This document shows positions 1 through 7,189 of a stretch of DNA of 11,476 nt, in pieces; the first letter of the stretch is position 1, and every line of letters starts with the position of its first letter. Source of the stretch: Baffinella frigidus (taxonomy: Eukaryota > Cryptophyceae > Cryptomonadales > Baffinellaceae). The notes below the pieces were generated by a model. That model had not been told where the DNA came from. It saw only the letters and a program-made list of their open reading frames with translations, and ran no database searches. The translations under genes and the position numbers were made by a program. The DNA lies in assembly GCA_026770585.1 (NCBI GenBank), contig MU646354.1, forward strand, positions 942,928 through 954,403, written 5' to 3'.

Positions 1-137
1 GTTGGCCACCGGAAAATGGGGAAACGGGAAAATTGGAGCCATTTTGTCCACTTTTGAGAAATTCATGGTACTAAATTTCTCAAAAGTTGACAAAATGGCT
101 CCAATTTCTCGATTTCCCATTATTTCCTGTGGCCAAC
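1..137. mobile_element. Fold-back element with GTTGGCCAC ends
   Basis: The window opens at GTTGGCCAC, and the matching GTGGCCAAC ends at 137. Arms of about 60 bp (ATTGGAGCCATTTTGTC against GACAAAATGGCTCCAAT) surround a short loop. The left flank is off the window, so no target duplication can be tested. Confidence 0.75.
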
Positions 138-535
138 TTCTCTGCACAGCGCTCTACCACCTTGTACGTCTTATGAGTGGGGGGTGCATCTTGTCATCAA
201 ATCAATACATAAGATAGCATACAAATTTAGACAGACGCAAAAAAAATCGACATTTTTTTCGATTTCCTGACCTCCCGACCCCGCCCCAAAATCCGCGCTG
301 ACCCGAAAACTACAATACGGGTTGGTGGTGGGGGGCGCGCCTCGTGCAAGCGCTCCGATCGCCTCAGGAGGTCTTCGTACGCGGCCGTGGGGTTTCTTCG
401 GAGCCTGATAGGAGGTGAAGTTAGAATCCATCCGGAAAATGCTCTTATGAGCGGCCGACACGGGGTACAGTAGTGGCACAATGCGTCGAGCATGTGCGGC
501 GCTGACGCTGTTTTTTTGGCAATGAATTATCAAGC
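138..535. other. No recognised gene; GC-rich unassigned stretch
   Basis: Only weak overlapping open frames, no recognisable domain. It holds one copy of an ATAAGATAGC motif (211-220) and a CCGTGGGGTTTCTTCGGAG segment (385-403) that reappears at 562. Confidence 0.5.
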
Positions 536-591
536 TCTTCGGAGCCTGCATTGCGGCAAAACCGTGGGGTTTCTTCGGAGCCTGCATTGCG
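536..591 (+). repeat. 36-bp tandem repeat, about 1.6 copies
   Basis: TCTTCGGAGCCTGCATTGCG occurs at 536-555 and 572-591; the CCGTGGGGTTT linker also precedes a third, incomplete copy at 385-407. Confidence 0.7.
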
Positions 592-649
592 CCAACCCCC
601 CGTTAACACGCTAATTAGGGAATTGATTCAGTTATCTTTCGAGATGAGT

Positions 650-692
650 ATGTCTCTCTGCGTGCCCCCCCCCGGTTCTGGGTGCCGATACA
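650..692 (+). repeat. Dispersed repeat with TGCGTGCCCC and GGTTCTGGGTGC
   Basis: A near-identical segment is at 1079-1111. Both lie next to a copy of the GGCGACTCAATT repeat, so they bracket 650-1111 as a composite unit. Confidence 0.65.
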
Positions 693-720
693 CGGGAGAA
701 CATAGTATGTTAGTGTGCGG

Positions 721-851
721 GGCGACTCAATTTAAACCGCTTTTTATGCTATCTTAAGGGCGATGACTGTCTTATTTTGATGTATTAGCTTCGATATAGC
801 TTTAATATGTAAGACAAACCACCCCAAGATAGCGGTTTGAATTGAGTCGCC
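721..851. repeat. Imperfect inverted repeat with GGCGACTCAATT ends
   Basis: GGCGACTCAATTTAAACCGC at 721-740 pairs with the right end 832-851; TATCTT motifs lie just inside. The last 36 bp (816-851) recur directly at 1029-1064 with three mismatches, so the terminal repeat exists three times within 350 bp. Confidence 0.65.
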
Positions 852-1114
852 TGTTGCCCCTGACCCCTAGTGGGCTGGGGTGTCTGATCCTAGACTCGCC
901 CTGAAGCGAGGATGACGTTTGTCTTGGTTGGCACGCCCTGAAAGAGCGCGGCCCACCGAGACAAAAGTCGAGAGTGGAACGTCTCAAAACAAAAGTGGAA
1001 CCTCTGTTAACTTAGAAGTAACAGTGGAAAACCATCCCAAAATAGCGGTTTGAATTGAATCGCCCCGCACATGAAAGTGTCTTTCTGCGTGCCCCCCCCG
1101 GTTCTGGGTGCAGA

Positions 1115-1296
1115 CCACACGAGGCTATCCATGCGAACAGAATAAAAGGACATTTTAAAATTTTGTGGGGGAATGATCACGTTTCCGTATGGATGTCCGT
1201 ACGGAAACGTGATCAAATGCTGACTTTTGGCGTGTATCCTGGGCAATAATCCAATGATTAACTTACGAATCTGTTCGCATGGATAGCCTCGTGTGG
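1115..1296 (+). mobile_element. MITE, CCACACGAGG family, copy 1 (182 bp)
   Basis: Perfect 26-bp terminal inverted repeats (1115-1140 and 1271-1296, starting CCACACGAGG). A central 42-nt hairpin (arms TGATCACGTTTCCGTA...) sits between non-palindromic flanks containing GCTGACTTTTGGCGTG. Flanked by GA on both sides, consistent with a 2-bp target duplication. No coding capacity, so non-autonomous. Confidence 0.85.
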
Positions 1297-1311
1297 GAGG
1301 TCGACCTGGTG

Positions 1312-1487
1312 TAGAGCGTTTGCGGCAATTGTTGTCCGTTTTCGAGATCGAGTTTTCAAGTTTTCGAGAGCTTTTAAATATTGTTAAGGTCTAAAAAAAA
1401 TTAATTGGACACTTCTGGTACAAATGAAAACTCGAAACCTTGAAAAATCGAAATCAAAAACGGACAACAGTTACCGCAAACGCTCTA
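1312..1487. mobile_element. Fold-back element, TAGAGCGTTTGCGG ends (176 bp)
   Basis: Arms of about 65 bp with some mismatches (TAGAGCGTTTGCGG at the left, CCGCAAACGCTCTA at the right; GTTGTCCGTTTT against AAAACGGACAAC). No clear target duplication. It lies 15 bp from MITE copy 1. Confidence 0.75.
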
Positions 1488-1575
1488 GTAATAGATGTTT
1501 CTGGTTTAGTGCTTGGCGTTTATTGTGTATTTTTTGGTGTTTTTGTGTTACAGGAATACTGTTTACGGATAAGGG

Positions 1576-1660
1576 ATTGGGGTTTCGGGTTTCGGAGTCA
1601 GGCTTGGCGTCAAAAAATCAGGGATGCGGGTTTCGGGTTTCGGGATCAGGATTAGTTTTA
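1576..1660 (+). repeat. Degenerate GGGTTTC-rich repeat
   Basis: GGGTTTCGGGTTTCGG occurs at about 1579-1595 and GGGTTTCGGGTTTCGGG at 1628-1644, embedded in TCAGG-rich sequence. It resembles a decayed telomere-like or simple repeat. Nothing else is seen from 1488 to 1705. Confidence 0.55.
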
Positions 1661-1719
1661 AGGGATTAGGTATCAGAATTTCAGGTGAGCCCGGATTAGC
1701 GTCCAGGGATCAGGGATCT

Positions 1720-1887
1720 CATCCGGTCAGGTATTTGATTTAAATGGTTCGGAGTCCCCCGAGTGCACGAAATTTACTACACGTTTGATCATACTAGTAA
1801 TAATAAGGGCCGGACGTGGCAAACGTGTAGTAAATTTCGTGCATTCGGGGGACTCCGAACCAATTAAATCAAATACCTGACCGGATG
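1720..1887. mobile_element. Fold-back element with a TTTACTACACG core (168 bp)
   Basis: Arms of about 67 bp, from CATCCGGTCAGG to the mirrored CCTGACCGGATG, with a loop containing TACTAGTAATAATAAGG. It sits between two exact 21-bp direct repeats (1706-1726 and 1887-1907) that start GGGATCAGGGATCTC; these may be pre-existing tandem repeats, with CCGG as the target duplication. Confidence 0.8.
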
Positions 1888-1956
1888 GGATCAGGGATCT
1901 CATCCGGACGAGCTTTCCTCAGGGATACGATTTCGGGGATCTCCGATTCTATTTCG

Positions 1957-2028
1957 GTGTATCTTAAGGCTATACGTGAAGGCTATATTACATGGGCGAC
2001 TGTCTAATTTCTACCCTTTAAGATACAC
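1957..2028. repeat. Short inverted repeat, GTGTATCTTAAGG arms
   Basis: 13-bp arms (1957-1969 and 2016-2028) around 46 bp. The interior GGGCGACTGTCTAATTTC resembles GGGCGATGACTGTCTTATTT near 760, linking it to the AAGATAGC-bearing repeats. Confidence 0.6.
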
Positions 2029-2384
2029 AAAAATCTGATTCCTGAGGATTACTCGCCGGGATTAGATCAGGGTTTCGGGGTAAGGTGCTTTCGGGGTCGG
2101 GGGTCCCGGCAGTGATTTCGCAAGTACCACCAACCCTGCGAGGCGGACCAAATCGCCGACTGTTTGGAGCCATTTCCTCAAGAGACACATTCGAATTCGA
2201 AGGTGCCGCCTGAGGAATTGGCGCATGCTCCAGCCTCGATTTAGGTCCTTGAGGTTTCAAATGCTCCCAACATATGCCACCGACACGCCCTTCCGTAGAA
2301 AGGACTGCAAAGAAAGCATTTGTGCTTTGGTCTGCCTCGGTAATAACGCTCTCTCTGTGATTCCTCATAACCTGTTGGTAGTGA

Positions 2385-2398
<14 letters not shown>
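2029..2398. other. No recognised gene
   Basis: Mixed-composition sequence without a domain or clear repeat. The minus-strand open frame over it is extended by the TC tract and is not credible as a gene. Confidence 0.5.
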
Positions 2399-2440
<42 letters not shown>

Positions 2441-2449
2441 CCTCTCTCT

Positions 2450-2484
<35 letters not shown>
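2399..2484 (+). repeat. (TC)n microsatellite
   Basis: Near-pure TC for 86 bp with four small interruptions. It yields apparent SLSLSL and RERERE proteins in overlapping frames that should be ignored. Confidence 0.95.
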
Positions 2485-2487
<3 letters not shown>

Positions 2488-2568
2488 CAGGGGCAGAGGG
2501 CTGGTGGTACCATTCAAGGGTGTTCAGCACCAACTCTTCGACTGCTGTCTTGCCCTGCCCGTCTCCTG

Positions 2569-2691
2569 CCGAGAGAGATGCCTTAAGTCATCCGAGAGAT
2601 GCCTTAAGTCAACCGAGAGGTGACGTAAGTCAACCGAGGGATGCCTTAAGTTATCCGAGAGATGCCTTAAGTCATCCGAGAGACGTCACTG
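2569..2691 (+). repeat. 21-bp minisatellite, about 5.7 units
   Basis: Unit CCGAGAGATGCCTTAAGTCA plus one base, starting at 2569, 2592, 2613, 2634, 2655 and 2676. Because the unit is 21 bp it stays open as a heptapeptide repeat (PRDALSH-like) in one frame. No flanking coding evidence. Confidence 0.9.
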
Positions 2692-2794
2692 TAAAGCAAC
2701 ATCGAGAGGGGCCTTCTCTGTAAAGCGACTGATGCAGACCACGCCAGAGGGCTCGAAACATCCACGTTTCACATCTTTCCAGGGAAAAACCCTT

Positions 2795-2919
2795 GGATAC
2801 TTCAGTCAACGACGCCAGATCTGGCGTGGATAGCTTCGGTTTCCCTCGAGCCCCCTGGCGGCCTATGGATTATTCAGTCAACCACGCCAGATGGAGGGAA
2901 ACCGAAGCCTTATCCACGT
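2795..2919. repeat. Interleaved direct and inverted repeats
   Basis: GGAT..TTCAGTCAAC.ACGCCAGAT is repeated directly at 2795-2820 and 2867-2892. GTGGATAGCTTCGGTTTCCC (2826-2845) pairs with 2896-2917. The result is a 70-bp-spaced fold-back made of two duplicated parts. Confidence 0.7.
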
Positions 2920-3095
2920 CAGATCCCCTTGGCGTGGGAGCGACGAGACGTTATTGTAAAACACCATGCTGTGTGGTATCCCGTAAGTGACCGAAGGGTG
3001 AATATTCACCCTAACTCGCCCTAGGCAGGTCCTAGGGCCCTACCGTAGGGCGTACGATCCTACTGGCCACTTCAGGGATGGTGCTGCTCGAGAAC

Positions 3096-3267
3096 ATTCA
3101 TAGGCTAACGGCCTGAAAATGGGGTACTTAGGCATACGGCATTGTCTAGGACCTCCTACCGTAGGCCGAGACCTTTTTTGGTCCTAGGATCCCTCGGCCT
3201 ACGGTAGGAGGTCCTAGGCAATGCCGTATGCCTAACTACCCCATTTTCAGGCCGTTAGCCTATGAAT
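3096..3267. mobile_element. Fold-back element, ATTCATAGGCTAACGG ends (172 bp)
   Basis: Near-perfect arms of about 75 bp around a loop of roughly 20 bp (ACCTTTTTTGGTCCTAGGAT). The arms contain CCTCCTACCGTAGGCCGAG, the same CCTACGGTAGG core as the dispersed family at 3366, 4938, 8357 and 9935. No target duplication was recognised. Confidence 0.85.
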
Positions 3268-3365
3268 ATGCACGGTTTCACGGTTCACGGTTGAATGTTT
3301 GGTGGGGAAGGCGCGGACCGATGACATCTCGAAAGATAACTGAACCAGTTCCCTAATTAGCGTTT

Positions 3366-3447
3366 TACCCCCAAGCGATAAGACCTAGGGCCCTACGGTA
3401 GGCAAACCGTAGGGACATAGGGGGGTTCCTACGGATAAGGTAGGGGA
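3366..3447 (-). repeat. CCTACGGTAGG-family repeat, partial
   Basis: Reverse-oriented copy of the internal part of the 4938-5100 element (ACCTTATCCGTAGGAACC, TGTCCCTACGG, AGGTCTTATCGCTT). Neither terminal repeat is present. The adjacent 3323-3365 is an inverted copy of 610-646 (CTAATTAGGGAA, GTTATCTTTCGAGATG). Confidence 0.75.
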
Positions 3448-3489
3448 AGGGGCGGGCCGCAGCGGCCGGCCTCATCTCATCTCGTCAAA

Positions 3490-3532
3490 GAACGTATCCA
3501 GATACGTTCATCGAACGTATCCAGATACGTTC
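3490..3532. repeat. Two identical 20-nt perfect hairpins in tandem
   Basis: GAACGTATCCAGATACGTTC at 3490-3509 and again at 3513-3532, separated by ATC. Each is a 9-bp stem with a CA loop, and the two can also pair with each other. Confidence 0.9.
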
Positions 3533-3629
3533 CAAAAAAGTCAACCCCCTCCTGCACTCGGGTGTGGTAGGGATTCAACGTGTCATTAGGGTTTATGGAT
3601 TCGGGTTGTGGGGGCAGACTAAGTTCATC

Positions 3630-3760
3630 TCGGACCATACCAGAATCTGTCCTGATGAAAAGGCGTAAGATAGCATCATTTGATGCCTAAAATAGCATAT
3701 ACACCCTTACCTTCCGCGTGGGGAGCCTAAGATAGCGGGACAGATTCTGTCTTGGTCCGA
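3630..3760. mobile_element. Fold-back element with internal AAGATAGC motifs (131 bp)
   Basis: TCGGACCATACCAGAATCTG (3630-3649) pairs with 3741-3760. The interior carries GTAAGATAGCATCATTTGATG, AAAATAGCATATAC and CTAAGATAGCGGG. Confidence 0.75.
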
Positions 3761-3795
3761 AATTAAATCCGGGGTCATGATAGATTGAAAAGAAA

Positions 3796-3870
3796 ATGGA
3801 TCCCTACGTGTTCATAGGAGTTGGAAGAAGATTAATTAGGGCCCTGAGTAAATTTAATTAGGGCATAATC
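3796..3870 (+). repeat. Dispersed repeat, copy 1 (GTGTTCATAGGAGTTGGA ... TTAATTAGGGC)
   Basis: Matches 4563-4636: ATGGA.CCCTA.GTGTTCATAGGAGTTGGA followed by two AATTAGGGC blocks and a GAATCC-like end. The same 22-bp AATTAGGG unit is tandem at 4494-4545. Confidence 0.75.
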
Positions 3871-3965
3871 CGGTTTTATAGTCCATTTTCTTTTAAATTG
3901 AATATGTTCCCGGATAAGGCCTGGGTCTCCTGCTTCCCACGCAGGACCCTTCGGGGGGCATTCCA

Positions 3966-4005
3966 GGGTCGTTCTTGGAGCCATTGGGTCGTTCTTGGAG
4001 CCATT
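3966..4005 (+). repeat. Perfect 20-bp tandem duplication
   Basis: GGGTCGTTCTTGGAGCCATT occurs twice head to tail. GTTCTTGGAGCCATT is found again at 9746-9761. Confidence 0.9.
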
Positions 4006-4010
4006 TTCTT

Positions 4011-4062
4011 CTAAAAATTGACTTTGAATACCGCCTTCCCTTGAAAATTGACTTTTGAATAC
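4011..4062 (+). repeat. Short tandem repeat, AAAATTGACTTTGAATAC unit
   Basis: AAAAATTGACTTTGAATACC and GAAAATTGACTTTTGAATAC in tandem, about 28 bp apart, ending in a C run. Confidence 0.7.
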
Positions 4063-4084
4063 CCCCCCCAAGAGCTTTTCGTGG

Positions 4085-4397
4085 AACACCGCGTTCGAGA
4101 TGATAAATAAATAAATAACAATACTCAATAAACACAAAACTAGACATCGTACACATTCCCTTGCTCGGATAGCGAGGGGGCAAACGGATCGGGTAATTTC
4201 TGGCCAGCCTTCCAAATGGGAAGTCTAGCGCCCACAAGTTGGACAAGACTGGTACCGATTTTTGGATTCGTACCAGAATTAAAAAGATCCGTCTGCCTCC
4301 TCGCTACCCGACCAAGGATGGTGTACGATGTCTAGTTTTGTGTCCATTGAATATTATTATTTAATTATTTATTATTTATTATTCGTTGTTTGGTGTT
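4085..4397. mobile_element. Large diverged fold-back element (about 313 bp)
   Basis: ACACAAAACTAGACATCGTACAC (left, about 4131-4153) pairs with GTGTACGATGTCTAGTTTTGTGT (right, about 4320-4342). Pairing continues outward through ATAA-rich arms and inward through GGATAGCGAGG/CCTCGCTACCC. The loop is about 60 bp. The arms differ by small indels, so it is older than the other palindromes. It explains the two overlapping minus-strand open frames here. Confidence 0.75.
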
Positions 4398-4410
4398 GAG
4401 GAACGGGGCG

Positions 4411-4465
4411 GACCGATGCGGCTAGCTTAGGTCTCCTGCTTCAGCACGCGCATCAGCCTTCACTT
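4411..4465 (+). repeat. Direct repeat, TCCTGCTTCAGCACGCGCAT
   Basis: ACCGATGCGGC followed by a segment ending CTCCTGCTTCAGCACGCGCA recurs at 4823-4872, directly right of MITE copy 2. Confidence 0.7.
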
Positions 4466-4493
4466 CTGAGCGATACCACCTAGGGCCCTATGA

Positions 4494-4636
4494 GGGCCCT
4501 GAGTAAATTTAATTAGGGCCCTAAGTAAATTCAATTAGGGCAGAATCCGGTTTGATGGCACCGATGGACCCCTATGTGTTCATAGGAGTTGGATGACAAT
4601 GAATTAGGGCACTAAGTAAATTCAATTAGGGCAGAA
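4494..4636 (+). repeat. 22-bp tandem units and dispersed repeat copy 2
   Basis: GGGCCCTGAGTAAATTTAAT units at 4494 and 4516, then the block shared with 3796-3870 ending at MITE copy 2, which starts at 4637. Confidence 0.75.
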
Positions 4637-4818
4637 CCACACGAGGCTATGCATGCGAACAGAATAAAAGGGCGTTTTAAAAAATTGTGGGGAAATGATC
4701 ACGTTTCCCCCGGAAAACCCGGGAGGAAACGTGATCATTTGCTGACTTTTGGCGTGTTTCCTGGGCAATAATCCAATAATTGACTTATGAATCTATTCGC
4801 ATGGATAGCCTCGTGTGG
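4637..4818 (+). mobile_element. MITE, CCACACGAGG family, copy 2 (182 bp)
   Basis: Same length, terminal repeats and body as copy 1, flanked by AA on both sides. The tip of the central hairpin differs (CCCGG arms instead of CGTACGGA) although both arms still pair. Confidence 0.85.
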
Positions 4819-4937
4819 AATGGCACCGATGCGGCCGGCCTGAGTCTCCTGCTTCAGCACGCGCATCAGCCGCTGCCCCTCCGCCTCCAATTTTATCCTT
4901 TCCTGCAAAATCAGAGGAACCAGAGAAGGTTCAACTC

Positions 4938-5100
4938 ACCACACAGCGGGCTACGGAGGGACTTTCGGCCAATTTTGGGCCGAGTCTCCGTTACCTTATC
5001 CGTAGGAACCCCCCCATGTCCCTACGGGTTGCCTACTGTAGGGTCCCAGGTCTTATCGCTTAGGGGTTATTCAAAGTCCCTTCGAAGTCCGCTGTGAGGT
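4938..5100 (+). mobile_element. CCTACGGTAGG-family element with both ends (163 bp)
   Basis: Terminal inverted repeats ACCACACAGCGG (4938) and CCGCTGTGAGGT (5089-5100), extending inward through GCTACGGAGGGAC/GTCCCTTCGAAGTC. The interior has ACCTTATCCGTAGGAACC, TGTCCCTACGGGTTGCC and TAGGTCTTATCGCTTAGG-like sequence. It is the reference for the truncated copies at 3366, 8357, 9935 and 10323. No clear target duplication. Confidence 0.75.
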
Positions 5101-5133
5101 AAGGCGAGCTTAGAAAAGGAACTGGGAACTGCA

Positions 5134-5321
5134 CCAGTGCACTGCCAGGGCAGAGTGTTTGTATTAGTCAACTCAAGGCGAAAATCGATTTTCGAAGTAC
5201 CCATTCTAGGTTCCTCAAAAATCGATTTTCGAAGTACCCATTCTGGGTACCTCGTTTCTAAGTTGACATGTTTTGTGGGTGAATTGACTTTTACAAAATC
5301 TCCGGCCTGGCAGTGCAGTGG
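5134..5321. repeat. Inverted repeat CCAGTGCACTGCCAGG around a tandem duplication
   Basis: 16-bp arms (5134-5149 and 5306-5321, one mismatch). Between them is a 37-bp tandem duplication (5181-5217 and 5218-5254) whose units begin AAAATCGATTTTCGAAGTAC, itself partly palindromic. Confidence 0.75.
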
Positions 5322-5397
5322 AGGTCGCTACTTCCGTTCTGCTTCGCTTCTTTCAATCCACCGTATTATCTTCGTGCACGTGTAACGCTCAAGTTTT

Positions 5398-5483
5398 TTT
5401 CTTCGTATACGGTGTATACTCGGAGATATACGACTCTGGGTAGGTGACCCTCTAGAGCATATTTCTGCTCTCGCGTGTCGCCT
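5398..5483 (+). repeat. 85-bp dispersed repeat, copy 1
   Basis: TCTTCGTATACG to CTCTCGCGTGTCGCCTC. A reverse-complement copy lies at 7449-7534 with small differences. Both contain GACTCTGGG.AGGTGAC and CTCTAGAGCAT. Not recognised as any known RNA or element. Confidence 0.8.
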
Positions 5484-5645
5484 CTCTGTGGATGTGGATG
5501 AATGAAAATCCGTTGAGCCAACCAACCCTGAGTCTATCATCGTTTTTGATGACGTATTGATAGCCACGTAGCAGTCACCACTCGAGGCTGAAAGAGGGAC
5601 GATTTTAAACGTAGGGTCATTAAATTTAGTACCAGTCACGGGCAG

Positions 5646-5693
5646 GTTTGGTCACGTATCTGGGGCAGAATTCTCCCAGATACGTGACCAAAC
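5646..5693. repeat. Perfect 19-bp stem hairpin
   Basis: GTTTGGTCACGTATCTGGG pairs with CCCAGATACGTGACCAAAC around GCAGAATTCT. It is followed at 5706-5722 by TGTGAAATTTACTACACA, the core motif of the fold-back at 1720-1887. Confidence 0.85.
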
Positions 5694-5817
5694 GCCCCTA
5701 TTTGTGTGAAATTTACTACACATTTTTTTTTCACTTGTAAAAGAATCCCTGTTTTAAAATAGTCACACTTCTGGCCTCGAGTGGCACCGGTGAATTCGGG
5801 AATCGGCCAAAATATAA

Positions 5818-5868
5818 TTCTCACCCAGGAAACACGCCAAAAGTCAGCAAATATCCCGGGGGGGGAGG
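5818..5868 (-). mobile_element. Fragment related to the CCACACGAGG MITE
   Basis: CCCAGGAAACACGCCAAAAG followed by TCAGCAAAT is the reverse complement of the internal part of copy 2, followed by a decayed CCCGGG/GGAGGAAA hairpin and G runs. Terminal repeats are not recognisable. Confidence 0.55.
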
Positions 5869-5909
5869 AAATCCGGGGGGGGGGGGCAAAGGTGGCTGCT
5901 GAGTGGTGA

Positions 5910-6049
5910 TGGGACACTGGAGCCATTATAGATCGTGTCTCTGAGGCGGGCCCATTTCTTAAGGCTGATAGACTTTTGTATCACTCAACTCAAGGCTAAC
6001 GGGCCTCATTGAGGACCTGTATCGAGAGTAATAGCGAAGAAGAAGAAGG
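5910..6049 (+). mobile_element. Retroposon-like sequence, copy 1 (older)
   Basis: Shares TGTATCACTCA, CAAGGCT, GGGCCTCAT and GGACCTGTATCGAGAGTAAT with 6447-6503 and ends in GAAGAAGAAGAAG. GTGGTGA occurs at 5903-5909 and 6050-6056, a possible 7-bp target duplication; the left limit is uncertain. Confidence 0.5.
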
Positions 6050-6166
6050 GTGGTGAGAATCGGACCTGTATTTGGCGCCTGTACTGGAGGTCGTTGCTCT
6101 TGTTCTGTTTCGCCTCTAGCACTAGCCGCTCCACACCCTCCTGGTCATGGGCATCGGTGGGGTTAG

Positions 6167-6276
6167 GGTTCTGGGGTTTGTGTTTTATGGTTCTGGGGTT
6201 TATGTTTTATGGTTCTGGGGTTTGTGTTTTATGGTTCTGGGGCGTATGTTTTATGGTTCTGGGGTTCATGTTTTAT
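6167..6276 (+). repeat. 22-bp minisatellite, five units
   Basis: Units begin GGTTCTGGGG and end GTTTTAT; they start at 6167, 6189, 6211, 6233 and 6255 with one to three changes each. It grades into the telomere-like array on the right. Confidence 0.9.
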
Positions 6277-6302
6277 GTTTTATGGTTTATGGTTTAGAGG
6301 TG

Positions 6303-6360
6303 AGGGTTTAGGGTTGAGGGTTGAGGGTTGAGGGTTGAGGGTTTAGGGTTTAGGGTTTAG
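6303..6360 (+). repeat. Interstitial telomere-like array
   Basis: Eight units of GGGTTTA or GGGTTGA, the plant/algal telomere heptamer and a one-base variant. It is flanked by a 22-bp minisatellite on the left and (GA)n on the right, so internal rather than a chromosome end. Confidence 0.85.
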
Positions 6361-6385
6361 AGAGATAGATAGAGAGAGAGAGAGG
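6359..6385 (+). repeat. (GA)n microsatellite
   Basis: AGAGATAGATAGAGAGAGAGAGAG, directly abutting the telomere-like array. Confidence 0.85.
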
Positions 6386-6437
6386 TCCATTGATTCTCAT
6401 CCATAGACATGTCACCGAAAACGATAATACGATGTAC

Positions 6438-6515
6438 AGGGGTACCTGTATCACTCAGCCCAAGGCTCAAGGGCCTCATGTAGGACCTGTATCGAGAGTA
6501 ATAAAGAAGAAGAAG
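6438..6515 (+). mobile_element. Retroposon-like insertion, copy 2 (78 bp)
   Basis: Bounded by a perfect 11-bp direct repeat ATACGATGTAC at 6427-6437 and 6516-6526. Its right end is TAATAAAGAAGAAGAAG, an A-rich simple tail, and its body is related to 5975-6046. Target duplication plus 3' tail without terminal inverted repeats is the mark of target-primed retroposition (SINE or 5'-truncated LINE). Confidence 0.8.
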
Positions 6516-6563
6516 ATACGATGTACGAAAAAATTCACACACACGCCTGCCACGAGAATCACA

Positions 6564-6705
6564 TTTATCCGGGAAAACATATTTTTCTTTCATTTGATGG
6601 CAACGAAAATTACTACACGAATCGTTCTTATTAGTAATATTGAAGCATTTGTGTAGTAATTTTCGTTGCCATCAAATGAAAGAAAAATAGGTTTCCCCGG
6701 ATAAA
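6564..6705. mobile_element. Fold-back element with a TTACTACACG core (142 bp)
   Basis: Near-perfect 55-bp arms from TTTATCCGGG to CCCCGGATAAA, loop containing TTATTAGTAATATTG. CA flanks both ends (possible 2-bp duplication). The inner arm and loop resemble those of 1720-1887 but the outer arms do not. Confidence 0.85.
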
Positions 6706-6789
6706 CATACCCTGGAGGGATCAGGGGTCCTGATTGGGAACAGACACGCCCCTCGCTTGGCAAACACCATGTGACAGTTTTAGCTAAAC

Positions 6790-7072
6790 AAACGGCAAAT
6801 AACATGTCTTTGTACCAAGCAATTATTAATTACTACCACGAAAATAAATAGACCGATCCCTCTGCGCGGGAAGGGGCCGTACGTCGTTCTGGTGGCGTTT
6901 CTCGCGGGCGATCACGAGACTCCGCGAGACCCCCGCGTGCATGTCGCGCGCGGAAAACCCCGACGACAAACCCGGTCAAAAATACGGCAAATAACATGTC
7001 TTTGCACGGCGCAATTATTAATTACTACCACGAAAATAAATGGACACGAAAATAAATGGAGGCGGGGAGGGG
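6790..7072 (-). repeat. Tandem duplication of intron downstream of exon D
   Basis: ACGGCAAATAACATGTCTTT followed by CAATTATTAATTACTACC occurs at 6792 and 6984. Together with the donor-side exon D copy it forms two units of about 195 bp. Confidence 0.8.
6883..6954 (-). pseudogene. Partial exon D copy, donor side
   Basis: Encodes SARDMHAGVSRSLVIAREKRHQND in frame with the GTACGG donor; the first 12 codons and the acceptor are missing. It is part of a tandem duplication of about 165 bp (6790-6954 against 6982-7150, offset 192-196) that also copies the downstream intron. Confidence 0.8.
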
Positions 7073-7078
7073 CCGTAC

Positions 7079-7189
7079 GTCGTTCTGGTGGCGTTTCTCG
7101 CGGGCGATCACGAGGCTGCGCGAGATGCCCGCGTGCATGTCGCGCGCGGAGGCTTCCAGCAGCCCGTCGGGGTCCACGCGGAACTCCAC
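7079..7189 (-). CDS. Exon D of the Hsp70-like gene (111 nt)
   Basis: Thirty-seven codons beginning VEFRVDPDGLLEASARD and ending KRHQND. It is preceded by a C-run acceptor (CCCCCCCCAG). VEFRVDPDGLL continues exon C as QVE-VEF, matching QIEVTFDIDANGIL of the family. The proposed donor is GAC followed by GTACGG. The same donor follows the same codons in the partial copy at 6883-6954. The reading frame stays open somewhat past the donor, so the 3' border is less certain than the acceptor. Third positions are 35/37 G/C. Confidence 0.78.

Noticed and set aside
171-587. 138-codon minus-strand open frame with repeated QAPKKPHG and VSAAH
   Set aside because: The repeats come from the 36-bp DNA repeat, and no family is recognisable.
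2018-2623. Open frames on both strands with RERERE or SLSLSL
   Set aside because: Created by the (TC)n tract; the flanking residues have no recognisable fold.
2569-2691. CRISPR array
   Set aside because: 21-bp units are directly adjacent without spacers, a eukaryotic minisatellite.
3832-4246. Two overlapping minus-strand open frames of 117-127 codons
   Set aside because: They run through a 313-bp fold-back element and several tandem repeats in different frames, so are chance open frames.
5646-5693. Bacterial rho-independent terminator
   Set aside because: No T run follows, and the context is eukaryotic; better seen as one more fold-back.
6303-6360. A true chromosome end
   Set aside because: Only about eight units and continuous non-telomeric sequence on both sides.
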